From Pseudoips prasinana (Eukaryota; Arthropoda; Insecta; Lepidoptera; Nolidae), in NCBI GenBank assembly GCA_951640165.1, contig OX621252.1, positions 28,541,934-28,605,933 of the forward strand: a stretch of 64,000 bases of DNA, given 5' to 3'. This document shows positions 41,901 through 53,667 of the stretch, piece after piece. Position 1 is the first letter of the stretch. Each line of letters opens with the position of its first letter. Under the pieces are notes generated by a model, which was not told where the DNA came from, searched no databases, and saw nothing but the letters and a program-made list of their open reading frames with translations. The position numbers and the translations under genes are program-made.

Positions 41901-42501
41901 TTGAGAGGGGGGGATGAAGAGTTACATGGAAGTATTGAAACTTATGTTTAGGCTGTTGATTCGATATAAATTAATATGACACTCAATATTTGTAAAAGAT
42001 GAAGTTATAAGTACTTTAAAATGGAATGTATCAATCAACTAGAGCCGCATTCAAGCACTCGAGGAGATAGCATCCCTTAAGAATGGTCCGTGGAGGACTG
42101 AAACACGTGTTGGGTATCGTGCCAGGGCAGGTAATTTGCATCTTTATAGTGTCCTTCTTGTAGATGCATATATTTGCGGGCAGGAAGGCGGCCATATTGC
42201 ATCCCGGCGTAATTAAACAGATAATTATCGGAATTAACACTACCTATTAATTTTGTATTTTGAATGTTATGGATTTATGACTAACATGTTTGTAAAGTTC
42301 CCTTCGATATAGTGGTTTAATTTTTTTCTCTTTTTGCCTTATTGGTTCTGGCGTTGTCTTTAAAGAAAACTTAAATGCTGAACCAATCTACTTGAAATAA
42401 GGAACGAATGTATGGAGTAACATATAAGACCAAAAACATTTTAAAAATATCAGTTTTCACAGCAAAAGGTAAATACTTAAACCAATAATTTCAACTAAAT
42501 T
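41900..42501. other. No recognisable feature
   Basis: Nothing supported. Confidence 0.45.
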
Positions 42502-42855
42502 ACATACATACATACATAGACTCACGCCTGTTTCCCAGAGGGTTAGGCAGAGACAACGGACTTCCATTTGTCACGATCCTTGCATACCTCTTTCGCTTCG
42601 TTTACTGACATAATATTCTTCATACATGCTCGCCGGTTTAGGGTACTTCTGACCTGACCTTTCTTAAGTACGTCTCCGATTTGATCAGATAATGTTCTAC
42701 GAGGTCTTCCCCTTCCGGTTGTACCATTCACACAGGCCAGGTATACTTCTTTTGTCAATCTTCTTTCATTCATCCTTTCTAAATGGCCAAACCATTTCAG
42801 CATACCTTTTTCAACCTTTGTGACTACATCCTCCTTCACACCACAACGCTCTCAA
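42502..42855 (-). mobile_element. RTE-type LINE 3' end (family H)
   Basis: Minus frame [60 protein letters not shown] and [14 protein letters not shown], with a CATACATACATA tail at 42505. Confidence 0.85.
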
Positions 42856-43004
42856 CTAAATCGGCACTAGATAATTAATAATAATATCCTGGGACATTAT
42901 TCTCAAACGGCCATCTGGCTAAGCAGAGCTTGTACTATTTAAACCAGATGACTGATATATTACATATACTACTTTTTTTGTAAATACATACTTACATAGT
43001 ATAC

Positions 43005-43222
43005 CGGCCTGTGTGACCTCGTAGAACATTCTCTGACCAAATCGGAGACTTTCTCAAGAAAGGCCAGGTCAGAAGTACCATAAACCGGCGAGCATGTAAG
43101 AAGATTATAATGACAGTAAACGAGGCAAAAGATGTGTGCAAAGATCGTGACCAATGGAAATCCGTTGTCTCTGCCTACCCCTCTGGGAAACAGACGTAAG
43201 TCTATGTATGTATGTATTCTTA
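43005..43222 (+). mobile_element. RTE-type LINE 3' end (family H) inside a SINE
   Basis: AGAAAGGCCAGGTCAGAAGT, CGGCGAGCATGTAAGAAG and CTACCCCTCTGGGAAACAG, with a TATGTATGTATG tail. Confidence 0.8.
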
Positions 43223-43224
43223 AA

Positions 43225-43490
43225 TAGATAATATGTAGTAAAATTAAAATTTCAATACATAATATTAAAAACTTCAACTAAACATAATCTCCTTGACAAT
43301 AACTTAATACAAGCTAGCTAAATGTCACTACCATTATAAAATAAATTGTATAAATGTTTTAACATCCCGTGTACCTAAATATCTGTAATAAGTAACTAGA
43401 AATATTAACTGTATTACTACAAATATGTTCTGACTATTTACAAGCGCTTTTTTTTAAGTCTACGTGAATAAAAACCTTTTTTTATTTTAT
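43225..43490 (+). mobile_element. Jockey-like LINE 3' region (family G) inside a SINE
   Basis: Plus-strand 3' UTR ending GTCTACGTGAATAAAAACC and a TTTTATTTTATT tail at 43489. Confidence 0.8.
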
Positions 43491-43896
43491 TTTAATTACA
43501 CCCAGACTCAGGACAAGCAGACATTTCCATGCACACAATTATCTGTCCTGGGTAGGAACCGAACCCACGACCTGCTGTGTGAAAGGCAAGCATTTACCAA
43601 CCACGTTATCATGCCCATCAAAATTACGGTTGACGTTGGTAGAAGCCATTTAGCAAAACTATGAAAATAAGTGGAATTAATCATATGTAATTCGTTAAGA
43701 TTATACTCAGCGATTTAGGCATATAATATAGGTTATATATTATATAGAGAAGTTCACGTCTCAGTGAAGAGTGGGTACATTACTTAAAGATAAGACGGCG
43801 TCTGTCAGTTATGAGTGAAAATACGGCAGCCTGTCAGTTGTAGGCATGTATCAACTTAAATTATAACACAACATAACTTACTTTATTTTATTAACT

Positions 43897-44137
43897 GTTG
43901 GCGTGGTTGGTAGATACGCTGCCTTTCACGCCGCAGGTCGTGGGTTCGATTCCCACCCGGGACAAATATTTCTGTGCATGAACATCTCTGTTTGTCCTGA
44001 GTCTAGGTGTATATTATCAAAAGGAAAATAGTATATGTAATATATCAGTTATCTGGTTTCCATAGTACGAGCTATGCTTAGTTTAGGATCAGATGGCCGT
44101 GTGTGAATAATATCCCAGGATATTATTATTATAATAT
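43897..44137 (+). mobile_element. tRNA-derived SINE (family E)
   Basis: Complete copy from GTTGGCGTGGTTGGTAG to CCCAGGATATTATTATT. Confidence 0.85.
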
Positions 44138-44189
44138 AGCATTACTTGGGAACAGCCATGATTCATCACCATAATTGGTTTAATTATAC

Positions 44190-44285
44190 ATATAATGTCC
44201 TGGGACATTATTCACACACCGCCGTCTGATCCCAAACTAAGCAGAGCTTGTACTATGGAAAAGAGATAACTGATATACTGCTTTT
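44190..44285 (-). mobile_element. tRNA-derived SINE (family E), tail part
   Basis: TGTCCTGGGACATTATTCAC to AACTGATATACT; the head is missing. Confidence 0.75.
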
Positions 44286-44319
44286 ACATCATTGATCAAT
44301 CATTACAGCAGAAAGAAAT

Positions 44320-44530
44320 TCACTGCTGAACAAGCCTCCCTCAAGAATTATCTTGTGGGGTATGCCATAATCGCCACGCTTGGCAGATGGGTTGGCGACC
44401 GCAGTAAGATGGTCATAGAACACAGAAGGAAGCTGCCGCCCGCCCTATTGTAGATATTCTCGGGTCGGCTTCTACGCCCCCCAAGGGATGGGATGGGATG
44501 ATGATATCCTGATATTCGCTGCAGTCACCA
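44320..44530 (-). mobile_element. LINE/SINE 3' fragment (family B)
   Basis: GCCATAATCGCCACGCTTGG, TTGGCGACCGCAGTAAGATG and GGGATGGGATGGGATGATG. Confidence 0.65.
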
Positions 44531-44559
44531 CAACACATACAAAGAATATTAAGTAAGTA

Positions 44560-44830
44560 AAATATATAAAAAAAATATCTAGGGTCAACAAAACAATGCC
44601 ATCTCATCCAAACTAGGGAGAGCCTGCACTATGGTAACCACCTGATAAATTTACTTATTAGATATATTTGTACATACATACATAATAATAATTATAGATA
44701 AATAACACTCAAACACATAACAAATAATAGTGTTCATCACTCAAAGATTTAGTTTTGTCCCGGGTGGGAATCGAACCCACGACCTCAGGTTTTGCACTCA
44801 GGGTCACTTACCTAGACCAACAAACACACT
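44560..44830 (-). mobile_element. tRNA-derived SINE (family S5)
   Basis: Head complement TGGGAATCGAACCCACGACC and CACTTACCTAGACCAAC; body with ACACATAACAAATAATAGTG. Confidence 0.6.
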
Positions 44831-44894
44831 CGAGAAATCATGTAACATTACATGATAGTATTTAGTTTTGTTTTATTTATATAATGTATAAGTA

Positions 44895-45160
44895 TATCAA
44901 ATAGGAAGGCCAAAAAGAAAGTGGGCTGACGACTTAAAAGAAATAGCTGGAGATGACTGGCAAACAATTGGTAGGTACAGCGACGAGTGGAAAAGACTGG
45001 AGGAGGCCTTCACCCGAGGAGGGTTCCATATCTAAGATAAGAACTAACCCGTACTAACACTAAATTAAAAATCAGAATACTAACAATTAAATACTAACAA
45101 CATTTAAAATGTAAATTTTGTAGGGATATGGAAATAAAAGGCTTTTTTATTTTATTTATT
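44895..45160 (+). mobile_element. LINE RT C-terminus and 3' tail
   Basis: The frame reads GRPKRKWADDLKEIAGDDWQ, then WKRLEEAFTRGGFHI and TAA at 45033-45035. RGRPxxRWxDD ... W..LEEAFT is the usual ending of RTE-like RTs. The 3' UTR ends GGAAATAAAAGGC and a TTTATT tail. Confidence 0.75.
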
Positions 45161-45959
45161 TATATCACAAAAACCTAAACACTGAGAGTTGATGACTTTT
45201 TTCAAGTCGTTTATATTATAATGCTTGATTTCAACTCAAGTTTATACTCTTATAAACTCGGTGCATGATAGGCATAAGGCGGCAACTCGACTAGGCCCAT
45301 CTCTGGCCAGCTTATACAAAAACGTGGTCCGGAATGCTAACCACGCTTACGTGACAAAAGTTTGCATTCAATTTTGTAAAACAATTTTTCGTAATTAAAA
45401 TTGAGGCGTGCTTTAAAGAATTTTGTTCGGAAAATTTTAACAATCGCGCTTTTTACTAATTAGGAGGTTTATTTTGGGCGACATTTTTACAATGGTTATG
45501 GTAATTGGTTGATTTTTGATTTACAACAATTCAGGTAATGCTGGTACGTTTTTGTAATTATACATGGTTGTGGATTTTTTTACTACTGCTGTGTTCAAGC
45601 GCACCTATCAAGTTGGAGGTCACGGATTATATTTATTTGCTCCGAATCAGTGTTTTTTTCTTATTCGGGATTAGTGTCTCCTAATCAACAGTGGCACACA
45701 ATGAAATTACATTGAGCGGTGAGGTTCAGGCATGTCCCGGGGGATCGCTTTAACTGTCTTGGATCCCGTAACGAATTTATTCAGAAAGAAACAAGGAGGC
45801 GTTAGAAAATCAAAAGTTCCACATCATCTTCGACATCCTCCAAATCAGAATATTTGTTTATGCTCGCACTGGTTGCTGGCTGCACCAAAGGTTCGGACAT
45901 GCACTCATCAATACGCTTCCACTAACCAAGCTGTAGCCCTGCTCAATGGCCTTTCTTTT
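45161..45959. other. No recognisable feature
   Basis: A 101-codon frame at 45732-46037 partly overlaps family Q and has no known motif. Confidence 0.4.
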
Positions 45960-46200
45960 GGTAAGGCAGGGGAAAGGTTACGCATGCCACCCGCAAAAAG
46001 CGTCTGCTGGTGGGTATGTCGGACATGCACCGACTAAACCTACCTGCCGTGGACTTCTCTTGGCGCCTGATGGGGGAGCCCCGGGAACGCGTGTATGCTG
46101 CTCCAGTGCCCCCCTTTTGCGCCATGTCCCAGATAGTCGGGACACGTACCCTTTGCTCCTCTGGTGCTTTATGACCTTATTGCCAGTAAACCAGATGATG
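45960..46200 (+). repeat. Interspersed repeat family Q
   Basis: GCCACCCGCAAAAAGCGTC, CCTGCCGTGGACTTCTCTTG and TTTTGCGCCATGTCCCAGA. Confidence 0.65.
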
Positions 46201-46444
46201 ATATTTTTTGGTAATAATTTAAATCAATTTATGCGCTTTTGTAAATCTTTATTTAATGATTTGTAATGAATTCTCAAAATCATATTAAATTATAAAAATA
46301 ATGTTTCATATACTTAGGTTGTAGTTCACTACTGATTTAGATCCAAAATTGTGAGTGAAGTGAACATTTGTTTCATAAATAAATAGGTTTATTAATGGTT
46401 ACAATTCGCGATTTGTACACATTATCATATTTATTATTTGTTAT

Positions 46445-47360
46445 ATGTTTAAGATAAGATAAGATAAGATAAATACACTTTATTGTACACCATTTACAGG
46501 ACACATTTTATGATAGTTACAGTTAATTATAGAAAGGTACAATTGGCGGTCTTATCGCTTACAGCGATCTCTTCCAGACAACCTTCAGTTGGACCATATT
46601 GTAAGGAATTTGGAGTAGGGGTATAGTGTATGGTGTAAGAATTTGGGTGATAGTAACTTAACACTAATAGTGATATCTACTTAGTAGTAGTACTACCACT
46701 AATTAAAATACTTATAATACTAAAACTTATCTATATCTAAATACAAATAATAATAAATAAATAATATTCTAACACACATATATATATATAATATATACAT
46801 ACATACATAATAATAAAACATATACATAAATACCTGTAAAATAAAATATGAATTAATATATATATAACCAGTTATGATGGAAATATTAATTATATCTAGT
46901 AGGGTTATATGGTAGACAAGATAAAGAATACTACTGTGATAAATAATGTTTTGTCACAAGTGTTTTAAATGAAGTTAAGGTTTGAGCGCGTCTTATTGTT
47001 ACTGGTAACGCATTCCAAAGACGAGCAGCTAGAACTGTAAATGATTTGCTGAAGAAATTGGTGGAATGCGTTGGTAAGCTTAATTGCAGGTTTTCTGATG
47101 ATCTCAGTGACTTTGAATGCGTGTCATTGAGGAACTTAAAACGTTCTTTAAGATAAAAGGGCGTTGAGGGATTAAAGAGAATATTGTACAAGAGAGACAA
47201 GATATTTGCATTCCGACGAAGGCGGATAGGAAGCCACTTGAGTTTAGTACGAAATTCTGAAACGTGGTCATATTTGCGGAGTCCAAATATGAACCTAATG
47301 CAGACATTTTGGAGACGCTCAAGTTTGTCAAGTTGTTCCTGGGTTAAGTCGAGATATATG
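46445..47360 (-). mobile_element. LINE (family K), RT C-terminus and 3' UTR
   Basis: The minus strand reads RSSENLQLSLPTHSTNFFSK, then RLWNALPVTIRRAQTLTSFK and TLVTKHYLSQ before a stop at 46931. The 3' UTR runs down to a TTATCTTATCTTATC tail at 46450 with GTACAATAAAGTG just before it. Upstream codons (RRNANILSLLYN region) are in another frame, so the copy is broken. Jockey/Daphne-like by its ending; clade uncertain. Confidence 0.7.
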
Positions 47361-47369
47361 GTTTATATT

Positions 47370-47606
47370 TTCTTTTTATTTTATTTTGCATTATGTGTAC
47401 CCATAGGTAATATTTGTCATGTATCTGTACACCGACAACTGCCCCTCTCAATAATTCCATTCTCCGATCATTACTTTGGTTGTCTGGAAGAGATCACATT
47501 TTGTGACCGCCCACTGTATACTTTTAAGGTTTAAATTGTTTTTATTTTTATTTTTAATACTTTGGTGTACAATAAAGAGTTTATCTATCTATCTATATAT
47601 CTATAT
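47370..47606 (+). mobile_element. LINE 3' end with TATC microsatellite
   Basis: VWKRSHFVTAHCILL in one frame and CLEEITFCDRPLYTFKV in another cover a LINE-like end; the UTR finishes GGTGTACAATAAAGAG and TTATCTATCTATCTA. Confidence 0.55.
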
Positions 47607-48317
47607 TGGTGTCACAGCTCTCACTCGCGATTATAATTTAAGGCAATTCATTTCCTTTTGAGTTTACTTAACGTTTTGGCATGGATAACACCACTCCGAT
47701 CATTTATGGACCGGAGTAAGCAACTAGCCACGAGGGCCTCTATTACTAATGCTATATAATAGAATTAAATCACAAGGCTTAAAGATTTTCACGCCTACAT
47801 AAATACCCTTTAGAAATAATCAATATTGAACAGTGTTTGTAGGAAAAGCTCACATAATTATTACTGTGGCGACATTTAATCATGGATCTCACAACAATGG
47901 ACAGACCCGTCAACTAAGAACCTCCAAAATAGGCGAGTATGCTTGGGAGCCTTCCATTGTTTACAGAGCTATTGAAGATTTGATTCGCATCTATTATAAG
48001 CCAGTAGAAGTGACTCTTAAGCGTATTAATGTTAGTAAATCCATAACCAAATAAGACGGCGCTTGGCAACAAATGGGTGGAGTTTATGTATATTGCGCAG
48101 CCTACTTGTTTGGTTATGAGAATATCAATCCATGACCGCATAGAAAACGGTTCTACTTATTTTTATTTATGTATAAATGCGGAAAACGGGAATATAAGGA
48201 AAACATCATTCAACGTAGTGCTCCTGTATGCTGTCAAAATAAATAATTCATCAAATTTTATAACCTTCCGCCATTAGGGAAAAGTATTTAGTTGGTATTC
48301 AAGTATCTGGCATATAT
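47607..48317. other. No recognisable feature
   Basis: Nothing supported. Confidence 0.45.
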
Positions 48318-48560
48318 ATTGTCATCATCATCATATCAGCCAAAAGACGCCCACTACTGAACAAAGGCGTACCCAAGAAATCTCCACAATTGCCGGTCTT
48401 GCGCTATTCCACATCCAGCGGTTTCCAGCAACCCGCACAAGATCATCGGTTCATCTTGTAGGTGGCCTGCCCACGCTGCGTCTTCCGGTTCGTGGTCGCC
48501 ATTCGCAAACCTTCTGCCCCACTGGCCGTTTGTTTTACGATACTCTTACCCACTGTCACT
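48318..48560 (-). mobile_element. RTE-type LINE 3' end (family A)
   Basis: CATCATCATATCAGCC tail side, then ATTGCCGGTCTTGCGCTATTC and TTCCGGTTCGTGGTCGCC. Confidence 0.8.
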
Positions 48561-48599
48561 TCAGCTTTGCAATTTTATTTAATGTGTGTTATATATAAT

Positions 48600-48838
48600 A
48601 CTAGCGGCCCGGTACGTGCTTCGCTACGTATAAGGCATAGTACCTAATAAAAGAAATGATTGAACTTAATTCATTTATTCAAACAACAAAACTATTTTAA
48701 ATTGCTAAAATATGTTGATTTTAGACTTTTTCAAGACTTTTTTAAAATTTTCTCTACGTACGAACCTTCCCTGGACTTCCACGAATAATTCAAGACCAAA
48801 ATTAGCCAAATCGGTAAAGGCGTTGTTGAGTTATAAAA
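48600..48838 (-). mobile_element. Helitron (same family as the 28839-29629 array), 5'-truncated
   Basis: ACTAGCGGCCCGGTACGTGC at the left is the 3' end in minus orientation; the match ends at GGCGTTGTTGAGTTATAA. Confidence 0.8.
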
Positions 48839-49430
48839 AGAGAATGGCAGAATTCGTATCGCATACTTCCTTTGTTGTTCAGCTATATAATTTGTACCAC
48901 TTATTAAGACAACTAAGGTATTAATTTTAATGTAAGTATAATATTTTTAAAACTTGGAATTAATTAATAAAATCAATAAGAATATTTCAATAATTTTCAA
49001 TAAATAAACGTAACAAAATCGTTAACTAAACGCAGTTACGTTTACAGAAATTGCCATGTGTAAAATAATACAAATCTCGAAATTATAATTAATTATTTAT
49101 ATATGGGAACAACATTACATATAAATCATATAATTATAGACTTATTTGTTATACCTAAGAAAGCACAGTAGTTCCATTAAATCGTAATAATTAATGATTT
49201 AGAATAGGAACGATTTTCGTCGTCACTATTTTTGTTCATGGCAATTATTTATTGACAGGCAAAGACAATCTGTCTGGTATTTATTGCTGTTGTGTTGATA
49301 CATGTCATCAATGTCATCAATTTAGCAAATTATCTTGCAGATTTTACGTGTTAAGCATCAGTTCCTCCGTACTAAAATATATATCTGTTGACAATGGATT
49401 CACGAAAGGACGCTTTATAATTTAATTAAA
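48839..49430. other. No recognisable feature
   Basis: Very AT-rich; nothing supported. Confidence 0.45.
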
Positions 49431-49568
49431 ATGACGAGTTTGCAATGTGTTAATTGCAACATTCGCTTGCCCCGACTAAGCAGACAAGCATTATCCGAAG
49501 AGAGTGAAGTTCTCAATAAACCCAATGTTGCTTTGTGCTATATGATAATTATTGTTTGGTACTTATAG
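49431..49568 (+). CDS. Small ORF with a CxxC motif, unknown
   Basis: 45 codons, MTSLQCVNCNIRLPRLSRQA then LSEESEVLNKPNVALCYM. The CVNC pair could be half of a zinc-binding motif, and the first 30 residues look more protein-like than the surrounding AT-rich DNA. The last 10 are hydrophobic and may be intronic read-through. No splice partner, promoter or family identified. Confidence 0.2.
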   Translation: MTSLQCVNCNIRLPRLSRQALSEESEVLNKPNVALCYMIIIVWYL

Positions 49569-50266
49569 TAGGTAGTGTCTTACCCGACCTGCAAATATAT
49601 GTAGGATATATGCAGGATAAATTAATAATAATATCAATAAAATGTAGTTACAAAAACAAAGAACCTTTTTTATTTTTATTTTATTTACCTTCACTCAAAA
49701 GCTCATACAAAACCCCTCGCAACCTCACACAAGTGTACACTGGGTTATGAACTTTGTAATAAATGGAAATAAAGAACTTTTCATCATTTCAACAAATACT
49801 AGTGTTTTGCATATTCCTAACTTAACTCGCGACCCGGCTTTTCGGGGCAGGTTCGGAATAAATCCATGTAAAAGACTACAAAAAAAGCGACAACATTTAC
49901 TTTATCACTATAACAATGTTTATGTAAATATAATATGTAACAATCTTCATTGGTACACTAGTTAACACTAGCATTTCATTGCCACATCGGTAGACACAAT
50001 TTGATATTTACAGTATCTTTATTACTTAGGCAGTAAGAGTGATTTTCGAACTGCAATGTATCCACGGTCATGGGGTTGATCCACAGATTACCAAACGTAA
50101 CCTTGAAATAAAACTGGCTATAACTGTTATATCCCAAGTTCTAAAAATCTAAGAAATTAAAAATGCCTTTTCTATCACATTAACTACCAATTAAAACATA
50201 AAATATCCCGAAACACGAAATTTTACTAGCGGTACAAAAGTCCCATATAAAGTTGCCGTTCGCCTT
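49569..50266. other. No recognisable feature
   Basis: Nothing supported. Confidence 0.45.
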
Positions 50267-50306
50267 TCAACGAAAAGTGGCATTGATTTTTATATATATA
50301 TAGATT
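50267..50306 (-). mobile_element. Helitron 5' end fragment
   Basis: ACGAAAAGTGGCATTGATTTT then TATATATATAGA, the complement of the start of the 55621-55889 family. Confidence 0.6.
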
Positions 50307-50435
50307 ATTATGAATTCATTAAAATTTGGGAGTCATAGTCATTCTTGTATTTATTCATATATGAAGTAGTTATAGTTTACTCGTTTATTATTTTTATAAT
50401 CCGACTATATTTCAATTTGAGGTTATTATTCTGAT

Positions 50436-50640
50436 AATTGATTTAATTGAGCTATAGGTCCTGGATTCAATTTCCATCCAGAAAAATGTGTTTTCTTCAG
50501 TCTGGGTGTAATTAATTATCTACATATATAATTATGTATTTACAAAATTTCATATCGGTTATCTGGTTTCCATAGTACAAGCTCTGCTTAGTTTGGGATC
50601 AGATGGCTGTATGTTAATAATGTCCCAAGACATTATTATG
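50436..50640 (+). mobile_element. tRNA-derived SINE (family E), head degraded
   Basis: GTCCTGGATTCAATTTCCA replaces the B-box region; the body and GTCCCAAGACATTATTAT end are clear. Confidence 0.7.
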
Positions 50641-50689
50641 ATTAATTCTTGATACATATATTAATTAACATAATCATAAAATAAATTTT

Positions 50690-50872
50690 ATAAATGTTTT
50701 AATATAATCAATACAATGTGTACCTAAATATCTATGTTACTAGAAATAATAATGTATACAACTATAATACTACAAACATGTTCTGACTATTAACAAGCGC
50801 TTTTTTAAAGTCTACGTGAATAAAAACCTTTTTTATTTTATTTTATTTATTTTATATTATAATCTTGTATCT
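50690..50872 (+). mobile_element. Jockey-like LINE 3' region (family G)
   Basis: Ends GTCTACGTGAATAAAAACC with a TTTTATTTTATTTTATTT tail. Confidence 0.75.
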
Positions 50873-51429
50873 GATCCACTAATGAATCTAATTTTATGTT
50901 GCAAACAAGTTGGAGGGTTCACATTTATCGTTTACTATAACTTATACTAAAAAGTGTGTAGTTTCTTCTACACTCTTCTAATACTTTAATATATCCTATT
51001 AACCAAACAAGACTATAATCATCTCCATTTAATCCCATAAATAAATAAATCGCAAGTACAACATTGTATATTCAAATTCATTCCAAAATCTTCCAGCAAA
51101 ATAAAATAATAGCCTCATTGTAATAAATTACAATTGTAAATCTGCAGTGAATTGGATCAAGCTCCAAATTACTTCTCTTTAGAAACACGGATATTGTGTT
51201 CATTTCTCATGGCAAACACATTTTTCACCGAGAGTAAGCAAATGCATTGGCATACTTCGCTACGTAAACAGCATTTGAACAGAAATCGTTGATATTCATA
51301 CTTCAGATTATACTTATTATAATTACCCAGTACCTACATACTTTTTTGATTCTATGGTAACGAGTGCAACAGCAAATAATGAAGTCTTATTCACGAATCC
51401 CAGGTCCAGCCAATAATAATAATAAGACT
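50873..51429. other. No recognisable feature
   Basis: Nothing supported, apart from a short ACGAATCCCAGG phrase near 51393 that may be a SINE scrap. Confidence 0.4.
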
Positions 51430-51726
51430 AATAAAAGGTGCGTTGGCTGAACCAGCTGAGAACCTTAAGAGGCTCAAATATAGCACGCTTGATAGCAGTT
51501 ATATATTTGTGCCTTTTGGGGTCGAAACTTTGGGGCCGTGGGGACCGGGGACCAAAGAAATCTATAGAGGAACGGCAGCTCGACTAGTAGAAACGACACG
51601 TTCCCGAAATGCTAACCTATATTTAGCTCAACCACTGAGCATTGCTATTCAACGTGGCAATCAATGCTGCCGGTATTCTAGGAACGTTACCCACGGGCAC
51701 GGATTTTCAATAGCTTTATATTTTTA
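51430..51726 (+). mobile_element. LINE RT C-terminal fragment
   Basis: The frame at 51443-51724 reads NLKRLKYSTLDSSYIFVPFG, VETLGPWGPGTKEI and AQPLSIAIQRGNQCC. The FVPFGVETLGPWGP and IAIQRGNA motifs end the RT protein of a widespread family of animal non-LTR elements. Followed 60 bp later by a different LINE. Confidence 0.65.
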
Positions 51727-51785
51727 GACAATAATCTAATATAATAACACTATTTACGGTTATAATACGGTTATAAATACGGTGC

Positions 51786-52886
51786 TTCAATAACTCTCAT
51801 GTGCTAAGTTTTGCGGATGACATGAAGATATTCAGAACTATATCATCACCTGACGACATTCTTACACTTCAGAGCGATTTAATTAGATTGGATGACTATT
51901 GCAACGAAAACAAACTGGACCTAAACCCAAATAAGTGTTTCCTAGCAACGTTTAGCAGAATAAATAATAGCTTGCCTTCTGCGTATTCTCTTAAAGGGCA
52001 AACAATTCGGAAAACGTCGAATATACGTGACCTTGGTGTTATTCATGATACTAAGCTGTTATTTCAAGAGCACATAGACAGTATAATTTCCAAAGCATCT
52101 CAAATGCTGGGGTTTGTGATGAGAATGTCTAAACATTTTAAGAATGAAAAAACATTCAAAATCCTCTATTGCACTTATGTCCGTAGCATTTTGGAATACT
52201 CCTGCCAAGTTTGGAACCCCCGCTACGACACATATATTTCGCGAATTGAAAATGTCCAACGAAAGTTCATCAAATATATGTGTTATAGACTTAATCGTAG
52301 CTATACGTATGAAGAATATCATAAGCTCTGTGCTGAATTTCACCTTCTACCGTTGGTCACTCGTCGTGAAATAGCCGATGTTATTTTCTTTTTGAAATTG
52401 TTAAGAGGATCCATTGATTGTCCTGAACTTTTTTCAAAAATCCCATTAAATGTACCAAGAGCAGCAGCAAGACAAACAAATCCTATACATCTTCCATTAG
52501 TACCAACAAATTACAGACAGAATTCATATTTGTGGCGAGCGAGCAGTAGCCTTAATAAGTGTTACAAAGAGCATAAGTTTGACATATTTAATGCTAGATC
52601 AGAGGCAGCACGACGGTTACTTAGTGAAGCGTTTTTTTCAAAATATTTGAACTAATTAGGGCCCATAATTAATTATTTGTTGTTTGTTTTGTTTTTGTGT
52701 TTCTTTTTGTGTTTCTTTTTTTATCTTTTCTTGCAAGAATGTTCACACTAGTTCGTTCATAAATAACTTAAAATATTGCCTATTAGCGAAGACCTGTTAT
52801 TGGCTTCTTGTCGCTTATTATATATTGTTATCTTTGTTACCATTGTATAGCTCTTGGTCTTCCAAGAATAAATAAATAAATAAATA
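51786..52886 (+). mobile_element. LINE with RT FADD motif, long open C-terminal frame
   Basis: An uninterrupted frame at 51801-52655 (284 codons) starts MLSFADDMKIF, which is the RT catalytic motif C, and goes on through NENKLDLNPNKCFLATFSRI, KASQMLGFVMRMSKHF, TYVRSILEYSCQVWNPRY and VQRKFIKYMCYRLNRSY. It is therefore the palm/thumb and C-terminal part of a Jockey/CR1-like RT, cut off 5' just before FADD. The 3' UTR ends AAGAATAAATAAATAAATAA. The open frame suggests a fairly recent insertion. Not a host gene. Confidence 0.85.
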
Positions 52887-52971
52887 AGTTAAATAAAGAC
52901 CAATTCCTATATTACATAAGACTTTATTTCAGACTTAGTCCATAATTTTGTTAGTACTTTGGTGTTAGTAA

Positions 52972-53225
52972 AAATAGAATAGAATAGAATACTCTTTATA
53001 CACATGTACACCATAAGTATTCCTATGACAAATATTTACATAGACAAGTTGTACAGACGCCAGCAAATCAAGCTACCCCGACCTGTCAAATTTCCCCAAT
53101 TGAAAGTGAATCTTATGCTTTTGTGATAAAATTAAAAATCTATAAAAGAAATTTGACAGATTGGGGTAGCTGGTTGTGCTGGTGTCTGTACAAAGGGCGG
53201 TCTTATCGCATAAAGTAACAACAGT
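52972..53225 (-). mobile_element. LINE (family K) 3' tail split by a MITE
   Basis: AATAGAATAGAATAGAATAC tail with TGTACACCATAAG, continued after the MITE by GGGCGGTCTTATCGCATAAA, the same order as at 46480-46580. Confidence 0.6.
53052..53190. mobile_element. Palindromic MITE (family M1)
   Basis: Complete: TACAGACGCCAGCAAATC at the left, GTGCTGGTGTCTGTA at the right. Confidence 0.85.
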
Positions 53226-53227
53226 AA

Positions 53228-53310
53228 GCATGCAGCATGTCAGATACAAATGGGTGGCTTGAACAACTCTGACACTAGGATAACCCCTGCCCATACAATA
53301 AGTAAGTGTC
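53228..53310 (+). mobile_element. 5S-derived SINE tail
   Basis: GGTGGCTTGAACAACTCTGAC and CCATACAATAAGTAAGTG match the 3' half of the 5S-headed SINE. Confidence 0.55.
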
Positions 53311-53454
53311 CCCGTCGTGATTTGTATGTATCAGATGATTCATATAAGACCTAAATCCAAAATCACCCAAAGTCGGCAAACAAAATTACTTGTCATCACT
53401 AAGGTCCACGACGTCCACACATAGGATATGCTACCCTAATAATTTGCTTCAATT

Positions 53455-53600
53455 TATAACGTGACGTCATAAGGCCGCCATCTTGCCATTTTCTTAGACA
53501 TTGATAAATAATTTCATTTCTTTGGCGATTCGTTTTCGAATTGTTGCGGGGGTTGGTTTATAGGGTGTTATACGATAGTGATTGGGGAAAAATTGTTTTG
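53455..53600. promoter_or_regulatory. Possible promoter: CRE next to YY1/Pho site
   Basis: TGACGTCAT at 53462-53470 is a perfect CRE/ATF core. GCCGCCATCTTG at 53474-53485 matches the long YY1/Pleiohomeotic consensus (complement CAAGATGGCGGC), often found just at housekeeping transcription starts. No exon is recognisable on either side, so this is a motif-level call. Confidence 0.3.
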
Positions 53601-53667
53601 ATTGTGTTTTTACGCTGTTCTATAATAACAGTTTGTTATAAGAATTGAAGTAACAGTATTTTAGGTA

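Larger units (their letters stand above)
42885..43615 (-). mobile_element. tRNA-derived SINE (family E) split by two LINE fragments
   Basis: Tail side at 42885-42998 (ATCCTGGGACATTATTC ... TGTAAATACATACTTACATA) and head side at 43490-43615 (ATTACACCCAGACTCAGGAC ... CGAACCCACGACC). Two LINE pieces fill the gap. Confidence 0.75.

Noticed and set aside
51443..52655. Two neighbouring host-like ORFs
   Set aside because: Both carry LINE RT motifs (VETLGPWGP and FADD), so they are transposon fragments rather than host genes.
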